Shown here: piece after piece, positions 7,677-15,460 of the stretch
Layout of the letters: each line of letters begins with the position of its first letter
Numbering within the stretch: the stretch's first letter is position 1
Assembly: GCF_001570405.1 (NCBI RefSeq)
Contig: NZ_BBYM01000002.1
Span: forward strand, 31,402-95,401
Source of the DNA: Microtetraspora niveoalba
GTDB lineage: Bacteria > Actinomycetota > Actinomycetes > Streptosporangiales > Streptosporangiaceae
DNA length: 64,000 nt
Direction: 5' to 3'
Program-made: the position numbers and the translations under genes
Notes under the pieces: model-generated
Database searches by the model: none
Seen by the model: only the letters and a program-made list of their open reading frames with translations
What the model was told of the DNA's origin: nothing

Positions 7677-9284
7677 TCAGCGGCCGGCGCCCGGGATGCG
7701 GTCGGCGAGACCGGCGTGCAGGTCCCGCAGCTCGCGCTTCAGGATCTTGCCGCTCGGGTTCTTCGGCAGCGCGTCGGCGAAGGCGATCGCCTTGGGCACC
7801 TTGAACGCGGCCAGCCGCGACCGCGTGTGGGCCCGCAGTTCCTCCTCGGTTACGGTCGCGCCCGGCTTGGTCACCACGATCGCGACGACCGCCTCGATCC
7901 AGCTCGGGTGCCTGACCCCGACCACCGCGACCTCGGCGACGGCCGGGTGCTCGTAGACGACCTCCTCGACCTCCCGGCTGGCGACGTTCTCACCGCCGGT
8001 CTTGATCATGTCCTTGATCCGGTCGACGACCGTGAGATAGCCCTCCTCGTCCATCACGCCCAGGTCGCCGGAGTGGAACCAGCCGCCGCGGAAGGCCTCG
8101 GCCGTCTTCTCCGGGTCGTCCAGGTATCCGAGGACGGCGTGCGGGCTGCGGTGGACGATCTCCCCGATCTCCCCCGGTGGCACGTCGCGGCCGTCGGCGT
8201 CCACGACCCGCGTCTCGACGTTCAGGGCGGCCTGGCCCGCCGACCCCGCCTTGCGGATCTGGTCCTCCGGCTGGAGCATGACCGCGACCGGGGCCATCTC
8301 GGTCTGCCCGTAGAAGTTCCAGAGGCGCACGCCGGGCAGCCGCTCGCCGATCTCCCTGAGCACCTCGACCGGCATGATCGCCGCGCCGTAGTAGCCCTTC
8401 CGGAGGGAGGAGAGGTCGCGCCGGTCGAAGTCCGGGTGGCGCAGGAGGGAGATCCACACGGTCGGCGGCGCGAAGAACTTCGTCACCCGGTGGCGCTCCA
8501 TCGCCTCCAGCACGGCGGCGGGGTCGGGGCCGGGAAGGATGTGGCTGACCGCGCCGAGCTGGATGTCCGGCACCAGGAAGCAGTGCTGCTGCGCGCAGTG
8601 GAACAGCGGCATGGCGTGCAGCTCGACGTCGTGGCGGTCCATGCCGCCGTCGATGACGCAACTGCTGTACTGCGCGATCAGCGCGGAGTGGGAGAGCACC
8701 GCGCCCTTCGGGCGCGACTCCGTGCCGGAGGTGTAGAGGACCTGGGCGGGGTCGTCGGCGCCGATGAGGACGGCGGGGTCCTCGGCGTCCTCGTGGGCGA
8801 GCAGCGCGGCGAACGGCTCCCACTCGTCGGCGTCGCCGTACACGACGCGGATCCTGAGGGATTCGGCGGCCTTGACCGCGTCCCGGGCCACCGGAAGGAG
8901 CGTGTCCTGCGCGATCAGCGCGACGGCGGAGGAGTGCGCGAGCACGTAGCCGACCTCGTCGGCCCCGAGCATGAAGTTGATCGGCACGAGGACCGCTCCT
9001 GCGCGGGCGACCCCGAAGATCGTCTGCACGTACTCCACGCTGTTGCGCGCGAGCACCGCGACCCGCTCCCCCGGCCGCACGCCTCGCGCGATCAGCGCTC
9101 CGGCCACCCGGGAGGCGTCCTCGTCCAGCTCGGCGAAGGTGCGGGCGGTCCTGCCGTCCGAGACGGCGAGCCGGCCGGGGTGGCGTCTGGCGGAGCGGCG
9201 CAGCAGGTCGGCGAGGGACTGCCTGCGGGCGAGGGCGACATCCGCGGTCGCCTCCGAGCGGGCCGAGGGGCCGGCGAAAGACAT
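7677..9284 (-). CDS. AMP-forming acyl-CoA synthetase (FadD-type)
   Basis: 535 residues of the ANL superfamily. Motifs in order: P-loop YTSGTESRPKGAV, FYGQTEMAP (A5), GWFHSGDLG (A7), DRIKDMIKTGGENV (A8), and the C-terminal lysine motif PKNPSGKILK (A10). It should activate a carboxylic acid, probably a medium- or long-chain fatty acid, to acyl-AMP and then acyl-CoA. The second Met (9284) was chosen because GGAG lies six bases before it; an ATG seven codons earlier is a weaker option. It is downstream of the radical SAM gene on the same strand, but a 233-base gap with its own promoter-like AT-rich stretch argues that it is separate from the RiPP operon. Confidence 0.92.
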   Translation of the reverse strand: MSFAGPSARSEATADVALARRQSLADLLRRSARRHPGRLAVSDGRTARTFAELDEDASRVAGALIARGVRPGERVAVLARNSVEYVQTIFGVARAGAVLVPINFMLGADEVGYVLAHSSAVALIAQDTLLPVARDAVKAAESLRIRVVYGDADEWEPFAALLAHEDAEDPAVLIGADDPAQVLYTSGTESRPKGAVLSHSALIAQYSSCVIDGGMDRHDVELHAMPLFHCAQQHCFLVPDIQLGAVSHILPGPDPAAVLEAMERHRVTKFFAPPTVWISLLRHPDFDRRDLSSLRKGYYGAAIMPVEVLREIGERLPGVRLWNFYGQTEMAPVAVMLQPEDQIRKAGSAGQAALNVETRVVDADGRDVPPGEIGEIVHRSPHAVLGYLDDPEKTAEAFRGGWFHSGDLGVMDEEGYLTVVDRIKDMIKTGGENVASREVEEVVYEHPAVAEVAVVGVRHPSWIEAVVAIVVTKPGATVTEEELRAHTRSRLAAFKVPKAIAFADALPKNPSGKILKRELRDLHAGLADRIPGAGR

Positions 9285-9517
9285 GGAGTTCTCCAACTGG
9301 GGCAACAGACGAAACTTCCGAAAGCGTAGTGACTTGTGCCACGGTTGAGGAGGGATTCACGGGCCGGAGCACACCGCGCGGGGGCTCGGATCGAGGGGGG
9401 CGCGGATCGAGCGGGGGCCGGGTCGAGGATCAGGTCGCCTGTGATATCCCCGTCGCCTTGGCGCGGTCCTCCTCGGGAACGAGGATGGAGATCAGCGTGA
9501 ATCGCGCCGTACCCGGG

Positions 9518-10573
9518 TCACCCCATGTCCGGCGCGGCGGTGGGGCGGAACTCCGGCCGGCGGTCCATGCGCGCGCGGTCGGCCTCGGACCCGAACCGGT
9601 GGTCGATCGCCCGGGTGGCCTCCGCCCACTCCCGCATCGTCCGCACGGGGGCCAGCGTGCCGACCACGAAGGGATCGTGCCAGCGTTCGACGGCGCGCCG
9701 CCAGAGCTCCGCCGGGGAGTCGGTCAGCACGTTGCCGACCGTCCCCTCGTAGGCCGCCATCGCCCGTACGGCTCCGTCCGGCTCGATCTGCAACACGGGG
9801 AAGAAGATCCCCTCGCGGACACGGTCCGGGTGCATCTGCAGCGCCAGGTTGTCCGTGGCGCTCACCCGCACGAACGGCGGGGCCAGGGAGCGCAGCCGCG
9901 CGCCGTACTCTCCGCTTCCCAGCAGCGCGGCCTGGTCGTCGGAGAGCAGTTCGTGCTCCGCGAACCCGGCGCGGCTGGCGAGCCCCTCCGGCACCACCGC
10001 CCCGAACGAGAGCGACCCGAGGTCCGGGAACCTGGGCGCGATCGCGGTGCAGACGTCCTCGACCTGGTGGAAGTTGCCGCGGACCACGACGCAGTCGATC
10101 CCGAAGGACAGGCGTTCCCGCCCGCCCAGACGCCGCTCCCGTGCGGCCTCGTCCAGGAGCTCCAACGCCCGCAGCGCCCGTTCGAACGACCCGCGCCGCC
10201 CGCGGATCCGGTCGTGCACCTCGGCCGTGGCGCCGTCGAGGCTCACGCTGACGCTGGAGAAGGCCCGCGCGATGTCGTCGACCATCTCGGGGCGCAACGT
10301 CCAGCCGCTCGTGAAGAGCGCGACCTTCGTCCCGGCCGCGGTCATCCGCTCGGCGACCTCGACGATGCCGCGCACCAGAAGGGGCTCGCCGCCCGCGATG
10401 GAGACGCCGTACGGTTCCATCGCGACGATGGCGTCGGCGACGCGGAGCATGCGCTCGCGGTCGAGCTGCCGGGACGGGCGGCGCCCGGACTCCGAATAGC
10501 AGTGGGAGCACCGGAGCGGGCAGGCGTAGGTGACATCCCAGATGATCTCGAGTGGGCGGTCGGGTATTTCCAT
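9518..10573 (-). CDS. Radical SAM enzyme with cysteine-free SPASM-like tail, RiPP-associated
   Basis: 351 residues. The N-terminal CPLRCSHC (CX3CX2C) binds the radical SAM [4Fe-4S] cluster; SIAGGEPLL is the GGE motif for SAM. The C-terminal part looks like a SPASM/twitch region in length and pattern (QIEPDGAVRA, VGNVLTDSPAELW), but it has none of the cysteines that normally hold auxiliary clusters. It follows the exporter gene of the lanthipeptide set by 113 bases, with a hairpin between, and is on the same strand. A precursor-modifying role (epimerisation, C-C or C-S bond formation, or similar) is plausible but inferred only from position. Confidence 0.9.
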   Translation of the reverse strand: MEIPDRPLEIIWDVTYACPLRCSHCYSESGRRPSRQLDRERMLRVADAIVAMEPYGVSIAGGEPLLVRGIVEVAERMTAAGTKVALFTSGWTLRPEMVDDIARAFSSVSVSLDGATAEVHDRIRGRRGSFERALRALELLDEAARERRLGGRERLSFGIDCVVVRGNFHQVEDVCTAIAPRFPDLGSLSFGAVVPEGLASRAGFAEHELLSDDQAALLGSGEYGARLRSLAPPFVRVSATDNLALQMHPDRVREGIFFPVLQIEPDGAVRAMAAYEGTVGNVLTDSPAELWRRAVERWHDPFVVGTLAPVRTMREWAEATRAIDHRFGSEADRARMDRRPEFRPTAAPDMG

Positions 10574-10651
10574 GGCTGCGCTCCTGAGGCGGTACGGGCC
10601 CGATCGGCCCTGCGGACGGGGGAACTCCCGGCGGCCTCCCCGGCGCGCCGC

Positions 10652-10678
10652 GGGCCGCCCTCCTGCCGGGGGCGGCCC
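10652..10678 (-). terminator. GC hairpin after the exporter gene
   Basis: Nine-base perfect arms GGGCCGCCC / GGGCGGCCC with a nine-base loop, just past the stop of the exporter gene in transcription direction. There is no T-run, so it may only attenuate read-through into the radical SAM gene. Confidence 0.45.
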
Positions 10679-10686
10679 CGGGCGCG

Positions 10687-12528
10687 TCAGGGGGCGACGG
10701 TGAGGAACTGGGTGGCGGCGAGCTCGGCGTAGAGCGGGTCCGAGGCGACCAGCTCGGCGTGGGTGCCGACGGCCTGGACCGTGCCCGCGTCCAGGACGAC
10801 GATGCGGTCGGCCAGGGTGACCGTCGACAGCCGGTGCGCCACGACGAGCACCGTCGTCGTCCCGGCGACGTCGACGACCGTGTCCCGCAACGCCGCCTCG
10901 TTCACGGCGTCGAGCTGCGAGGTGGCCTCGTCCAGCAGCAGGAGCCGGGGGCGGCGCAGGAGCGCCCTGGCGATGGCCACCCGCTGGCGCTCGCCGCCGG
11001 AGAGCTTGGTGCCGCGATGGCCGACCGGGGTGTCCAGGCCCCGGGGCAGCCGGGCCACGAGGTCGTCGAGACGGGCGACGCTCAGGACACGCCGCAGGTC
11101 GTGCTCGGTGGCGCCGGGGGCGCCGAGCACGAGGTTGTCGCGGAGGGAGCCCGACAGGATCGGGGCGTCCTGCTCGACGTACCCGATCGCCGACCGCAAC
11201 GTCGGGATGTCCCAGCTCGCGAGGTCGCGGCCGTCGAGGAGGATGCTTCCCGAGGTCGGGTCGTAGAACCTCTCGATGAGGGAGAAGAGGGTGGTCTTGC
11301 CCGCGCCGGAGGGTCCGACGAAGGCGGTCATGCCGCGCGGCGGGACGGTGAAGGTCACCCCGCGGTGCACGAGCGGCAGGTCGGGCGTGTAGCGGAAGCG
11401 GACGTCGCGGAACTCCAGCCGCGCGGGCGCGGCGCCCGGCGCGGGGAGCTCCGCGGGCGGCGCCGCCGGCTCGGCCGGGAGCCGCTCGGCCTCCCGGATC
11501 CGGGCGACCGCCGCGGCTCCGATCTGGTACTGCCCGGCCGCGCCGACGAGCTGCTGGAGCGGCGGCACCAGGTAGTACACGTACATCAGGAACGCGACCA
11601 GCGTGCCCACGCCGATCGTCCCCGAGGTCACCCTGGCGCCGCCCACGGCGAGGACGGTGAAGAAGGCCACCTGGAGGGCCAGCTCGGCGGTGTGCCCGGC
11701 GACCGCCAGCCACTTGCCGGCGCGCACGCCGGCCCGCCACGACTCCTCGGCGGCCCGGTTGACGGCCGCCTCCTCTTGGTGCTCGGCGCCGGACGCCTTC
11801 ACGGTGCGCAGCGCGCCCAGGGTCCGCTCCAGAGCCGCGCTCATCCGCCCCACCGCCTTCTGGGCGTCCCTGCTCGCCCGGTTGAGACGCGGCATGGCCA
11901 CGCGGACGACCGTCCCGGCCAGGACCAGCACGCCGGCCGTCACCGCAAGCAGCGTCGGGTCGAGCAGGCCCATCATCGTCACGGTCGCCAGGACCGTGAC
12001 GCTGCCGGTGACCACGCCGACGAGCGAGTCGGTGGTGACCTGGCGGAGCAGGGTGGTGTCGGAGGTGACCCGGGACATCAGGTCGCCGGGCTCGGTGTGG
12101 TCGGCGGCGGACATCCGCAGCCGCAGCAGGTGGGAGACCAGGCGGCGGCGGGCGGTGAGCACGATCGTCTCGCCGGCGCGGCGCAGCACGTACTCGCCCA
12201 GCGGCCCGACCGCGGCGGTGACCACGACGAGGACGCCCATCAGCGCCAGCGTTCCGGACAGGGGCCGGTCGGCGCCGAGGTCGTCGAGCAGCCGCTTGGC
12301 CGCGAGAGGGAGCGCCAGGCCGACCGCTCCGGCCGCCAGATTCAGCAGTCCGCCGAGGGCGAGCCGCCGCCAGGACGGGCGCATGTAGCGCAGCAGGACG
12401 CGCCAGGCGGGCGCGGGGCCGGCCGCTTCCCGGAGAGCCGCCTCGCCGGGAGCGGGCCGATCCGGTCCGGGAACGCGAGCCTCGGCCGCCACCGCTGGGG
12501 CGTCGAACTGGTCGCGCTGCGTGTCCAC
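10687..12528 (-). CDS. lanT: ABC exporter of the lanthipeptide set (LanT-like, no peptidase domain)
   Basis: 613 residues: a 50-residue polar N-terminus, a six-helix exporter domain (about 55-345) and a nucleotide-binding domain (about 370-605) with [17 protein letters not shown] and [12 protein letters not shown], all consensus. It has no N-terminal C39 peptidase domain, so it exports without cutting the leader, as is usual for class III lanthipeptides. It follows the precursor gene by 145 bases, with a strong hairpin between them. The likely cargo is the modified peptide. It is probably a homodimer, because no partner half-transporter gene is nearby. Confidence 0.9.
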   Translation of the reverse strand: MDTQRDQFDAPAVAAEARVPGPDRPAPGEAALREAAGPAPAWRVLLRYMRPSWRRLALGGLLNLAAGAVGLALPLAAKRLLDDLGADRPLSGTLALMGVLVVVTAAVGPLGEYVLRRAGETIVLTARRRLVSHLLRLRMSAADHTEPGDLMSRVTSDTTLLRQVTTDSLVGVVTGSVTVLATVTMMGLLDPTLLAVTAGVLVLAGTVVRVAMPRLNRASRDAQKAVGRMSAALERTLGALRTVKASGAEHQEEAAVNRAAEESWRAGVRAGKWLAVAGHTAELALQVAFFTVLAVGGARVTSGTIGVGTLVAFLMYVYYLVPPLQQLVGAAGQYQIGAAAVARIREAERLPAEPAAPPAELPAPGAAPARLEFRDVRFRYTPDLPLVHRGVTFTVPPRGMTAFVGPSGAGKTTLFSLIERFYDPTSGSILLDGRDLASWDIPTLRSAIGYVEQDAPILSGSLRDNLVLGAPGATEHDLRRVLSVARLDDLVARLPRGLDTPVGHRGTKLSGGERQRVAIARALLRRPRLLLLDEATSQLDAVNEAALRDTVVDVAGTTTVLVVAHRLSTVTLADRIVVLDAGTVQAVGTHAELVASDPLYAELAATQFLTVAP

Positions 12529-12638
12529 GGGTTCCTCACAAGGATGTCGGGGAGCGGGGACTGCGGGGACTCCTGTCCTCCCCCGCAGTGCGGCCCCGGC
12601 CGGGCGCAGAGGGGGACGCCGGGCCGGGGCCGACTGGT

Positions 12639-12664
12639 GCCGGGGACCGTCGCCGGTCCCCGGC
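12639..12664 (-). terminator. Strong hairpin directly after the precursor gene
   Basis: Ten-base perfect arms GCCGGGGACC / GGTCCCCGGC with a six-base loop, ten bases past the precursor stop. Such hairpins commonly cap an abundant precursor transcript and let only part of transcription continue into the exporter gene. Confidence 0.65.
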
Positions 12665-12673
12665 GGTGCGTCA

Positions 12674-12784
12674 TCAGACGCAGATGTAGCAGGCGGTGCC
12701 GTTGTACGACGTCACCAGGCTGGAGCAGGGGTGCGCCTTGCTCTCGGCGGTGCTCAGCGTCTGGAGCTGGAGGATCTGTGCCAT
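12674..12784 (-). CDS. lanA: Class III lanthipeptide precursor peptide
   Basis: A 36-residue peptide. The leader carries ILQLQ at residues 4-8, the conserved helical recognition motif of class III leaders, and the core is rich in Ser/Thr and Cys: Cys20, Ser21, Ser22, Thr25, Ser26, Thr30, Cys32, Cys35, with Tyr27 and Tyr33. AAAGGA stands eight bases before the ATG. The gene lies between the LanKC synthetase and the exporter, all on one strand. The spacing does not give the usual Ser-x-x-Ser-x(2-5)-Cys labionin motif; Ser22-x-x-Thr25-x6-Cys32 is the nearest. The leader/core border is not certain and may be near residue 19. Confidence 0.88.
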   Translation of the reverse strand: MAQILQLQTLSTAESKAHPCSSLVTSYNGTACYICV

Positions 12785-12808
12785 TTCCGGTTTCCTTTCT
12801 GTTGCTCG

Positions 12809-12827
12809 CCCGCGGAGGTTCCGCGGG
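12809..12827 (-). promoter_or_regulatory. Hairpin just before the precursor gene
   Basis: Eight-base perfect arms CCCGCGGA / TCCGCGGG with a three-base loop lie between the LanKC stop and the precursor ribosome-binding site. It may protect the 5' end of a processed precursor mRNA or slow read-through from the synthetase gene. Confidence 0.45.
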
Positions 12828-12837
12828 TCGAGGTCTG

Positions 12838-15399
12838 TCAGCTCGCCCGCGGGGTCCGCAGGTCGAGAGCCGGGAGGAGCGACGCGTTCTGGCCGAACGC
12901 GACGCCGAGGGCGACGAGGACGCCGGCCGACCCCGTCTCCAGGTCCATGGAGAGCCGCATGAGCTGGTTGCCGGGGAAGGCCAGGTGGCCCTGGTAGGAG
13001 AGGGCGTGCCACGAGAGCCGGCGCGTGTGGTCACGGATCAGGGGCCGGTCCTCCGGCAGGCCCAGGAGATGGAGGGCCGCGATGGTGCCCGCCCGTCCCA
13101 TGAGCAGGGCCGGGTGCCGGGTGAACACCGCCCGCCAGGCACGGCGGACGCCCTCGACGACGTCGGCGAAGCCCGGCTCGGCACGCAGGCTCAGGTACTT
13201 GGACAGGACCAGTGCCAGCCCGCCGCTGCCGCCGCCGAGGTAGGCGAGGTAGCGGTTGCTCTCCAGCAGGCAGAAGCCGCCGTCCGGCAGCACCTGGCCC
13301 CGGGCGATCTCACGCTCCAGCGCCGTCCGGGCCAGGTCGAGGTAGCGTTCCTCCCCGGTGCCGTCGTGCAGCGCGAGGAAGTAGGACGCGACCCCGGTCA
13401 GTCCGTGCTGGAGACCGACCCTGCCCTCCGGCGGGAACATCGCGGACCCGCCGTCGCCGAGCTCCGCGGCCAGCCTCTCGCCGATGCGGACGGCCTCGGC
13501 GCGCAGTTCCTCGTCTCCGGTGATCCCGAAGAAGTGCAGGAGGTTGAGGCCGGCTCCGGCCAGCCCGCCGTGCACCCCGGGCACGTCGAGGCCGTCGTGG
13601 AGCTTGCGGGCGCGGTCGAGGGTGTCGAGGGCGTCGTCCCGGCGCCCGAGCGCCTCCAGGGTCGCCGCCACGCCGTGCAGGCCGTTCAGGAGGCCGGGGC
13701 GCGGGTCGGCGGCGCGGCGGGCGGCCGCGACGAGCCAGTCCACGTGGCCGGGCGGCACCTCGGCGCCGACCTGCCGCAGCGCCCAGAGCACTCCCGCCGC
13801 GCCGTTGGCCACCGTGAACCCGCCGGTCGCGAACTGCTGCGGGTCGCCCGGGTAGAGCCGGTCCTCGCGGTCGGGTGTCGCGCTCGCGGCGATCCCCGCC
13901 ACGATCGAGTCGCGTACGGCCGGCCAGTCGAACTCCTCGGCGGCGAACATCCGGGCCGGTCCGTCATCGCCGAGTGGGCCTCTGACCTTCTCGAACCGCC
14001 GGACCAGGCGCTTTGCGAACCCCTGCGGAAGCGGGAAGTGCTCGGTGACGACGTCGGTGAGGCTGGCGAGCTTGACGGGGTCGCGCTCCTGAAGCGGGCT
14101 GATCGGGAGGAACATCCACTGCCTCAGGCAGTCGAGGACGTAGTTGTCGGCGTCACGGCCGGAGACGTCGCGCGGCGCGGCGAACCCCGCCGCGGCGAGC
14201 CCGGGGGGCCGCGTGTCGGTCAGGTCCGACGAGATCTCGAAGTCGATCAGTACGACGCGCCCGTCCGGGCGGACGATGATGTTCTCGGGGTGCAGGTCGG
14301 CCAGGCGCACCCCTCTCGCGTGCACGGACATGAGCGCGTGGTCGACCCTGGCCAGGACGTCGGTCGCCCACCGGGTGTACGCGGCCAGCGTGTCGGGGCT
14401 CGGGTCGGGGCTGGTCAGCGGATAGCGCTCGAACACCTCGTCCAGCAGGGTCTTGCCCTCGATGTACTCCTCGACCAGGAAGTGGTGCTCCCAGATCACC
14501 CGGTGGCCGAGCAGGCGGGGTACGCAGTCGAGGCCGCTCAGCCGCTCCAGCATGTCGCGTTCGTGCTCCAGCCGGGCGACCGCGTCGGTGCCGCCCGTGT
14601 CCAGTCCGGCGTGCGGTCTGGCCTCCAGCAGCACCACGTATCCTCCGGACGCCCCGTCGCGGGCGAGGTAGACCCCTCCGCCGTTGGAGAAGTGCAGCGC
14701 CCTCTCGATCTGGAAGGGGAACTCCTCCCCCTCGCCCGAGCCGCGTCTCTCCGCTGAGGCGCGCAGCACCTCGGGGAGCGTGACCCACTCCGGCACGGTG
14801 AAGGCGGGAGTGCGCTGGTCCGGCACCAGTCGCCCGTCGGGGGTCCGGATCGCGTACCCCAGGCTGCCGTCCGACTTGGTGTAGGTGATCGGCTGGAACG
14901 CGCCGTACCGCACGTAGACGGGTGAGTCCTCGTAGCGGAGGTCGCTGAGGATGTAGGGGCCGGTGAAGTCGCGCAGGAGGTCGGCCAGCTCCGGCAGCAC
15001 CTCGCCGAGCTGCTCGTCGTCCACCGGGTACAGCGTGAGCAGCTTGCCGCTGCTCCCCCGGTCGGCGTACTTGTTGTTGAGCAGCCGCACCGCCATCTTG
15101 CTCCTGAGGAACTTCACGGCGATGTTCCGGCTGACGCAGAAGTCCACCACGAGGTCGCAGACGGCGCCCGCGTCGGCGTCGGTCGCCGAGACGTGGATCT
15201 TCCAGCCCTGCTCCGGGAGCGCGACGCCGGGCGGGAGCATCACGACCCACAGCTCGCTCTCACCGACGCGCCATCCGCTCGGGAGAGGACGTCGCGCCGT
15301 GGGAAACCGGTTGTCGTCGTCCGGTATGCGCCAGACCGGTTCGAAGAACAGCGGATCGGCCTGGCAGTAGGCCACCAGCTGGGGAAGCGTCTCTTTCAT
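12838..15399 (-). CDS. lanKC: Class III lanthipeptide synthetase (lyase-kinase-cyclase)
   Basis: 853 residues in the LanKC layout: N-terminal lyase (about 1-200), kinase (about 225-500) and LanC-like cyclase (about 540-850). The kinase has LADLHPENIIV (catalytic Asp368) and LIDFEI (Asp386). The segment that normally reads VVLKEARP reads YVVLLEARP, so the ATP-binding Lys is Leu258. The cyclase has repeated GLxxGxxG turns (GLLNGLHG, GLQHGLTG, GSGGLALVL) but no CHG or other zinc ligands, which marks class III rather than class IV. It phosphorylates and eliminates Ser/Thr of the precursor and forms thioether or labionin rings. An AGGAG lies nine bases before the ATG; the P450 gene ends 61 bases upstream. 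Confidence 0.93.
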   Translation of the reverse strand: MKETLPQLVAYCQADPLFFEPVWRIPDDDNRFPTARRPLPSGWRVGESELWVVMLPPGVALPEQGWKIHVSATDADAGAVCDLVVDFCVSRNIAVKFLRSKMAVRLLNNKYADRGSSGKLLTLYPVDDEQLGEVLPELADLLRDFTGPYILSDLRYEDSPVYVRYGAFQPITYTKSDGSLGYAIRTPDGRLVPDQRTPAFTVPEWVTLPEVLRASAERRGSGEGEEFPFQIERALHFSNGGGVYLARDGASGGYVVLLEARPHAGLDTGGTDAVARLEHERDMLERLSGLDCVPRLLGHRVIWEHHFLVEEYIEGKTLLDEVFERYPLTSPDPSPDTLAAYTRWATDVLARVDHALMSVHARGVRLADLHPENIIVRPDGRVVLIDFEISSDLTDTRPPGLAAAGFAAPRDVSGRDADNYVLDCLRQWMFLPISPLQERDPVKLASLTDVVTEHFPLPQGFAKRLVRRFEKVRGPLGDDGPARMFAAEEFDWPAVRDSIVAGIAASATPDREDRLYPGDPQQFATGGFTVANGAAGVLWALRQVGAEVPPGHVDWLVAAARRAADPRPGLLNGLHGVAATLEALGRRDDALDTLDRARKLHDGLDVPGVHGGLAGAGLNLLHFFGITGDEELRAEAVRIGERLAAELGDGGSAMFPPEGRVGLQHGLTGVASYFLALHDGTGEERYLDLARTALEREIARGQVLPDGGFCLLESNRYLAYLGGGSGGLALVLSKYLSLRAEPGFADVVEGVRRAWRAVFTRHPALLMGRAGTIAALHLLGLPEDRPLIRDHTRRLSWHALSYQGHLAFPGNQLMRLSMDLETGSAGVLVALGVAFGQNASLLPALDLRTPRAS

Positions 15400-15460
15400 C
15401 GGGTCGGACTCCTGGATGAGAGCGTGAAGAGGATCATGCGTACGCGGCGGTCTCCCCGCG

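Noticed and set aside
9432-9525. Minus-strand open stretch after the radical SAM stop, ending KATGISQAT
   Set aside because: It looks protein-like, but no start codon or ribosome-binding site could be placed, and it overlaps the end of the radical SAM gene in another frame. A second precursor peptide could not be supported.
10759-14757. 1332-codon plus-strand frame across exporter, precursor and LanKC genes
   Set aside because: Antisense shadow of well-supported genes; low-complexity composition and no recognisable motif.
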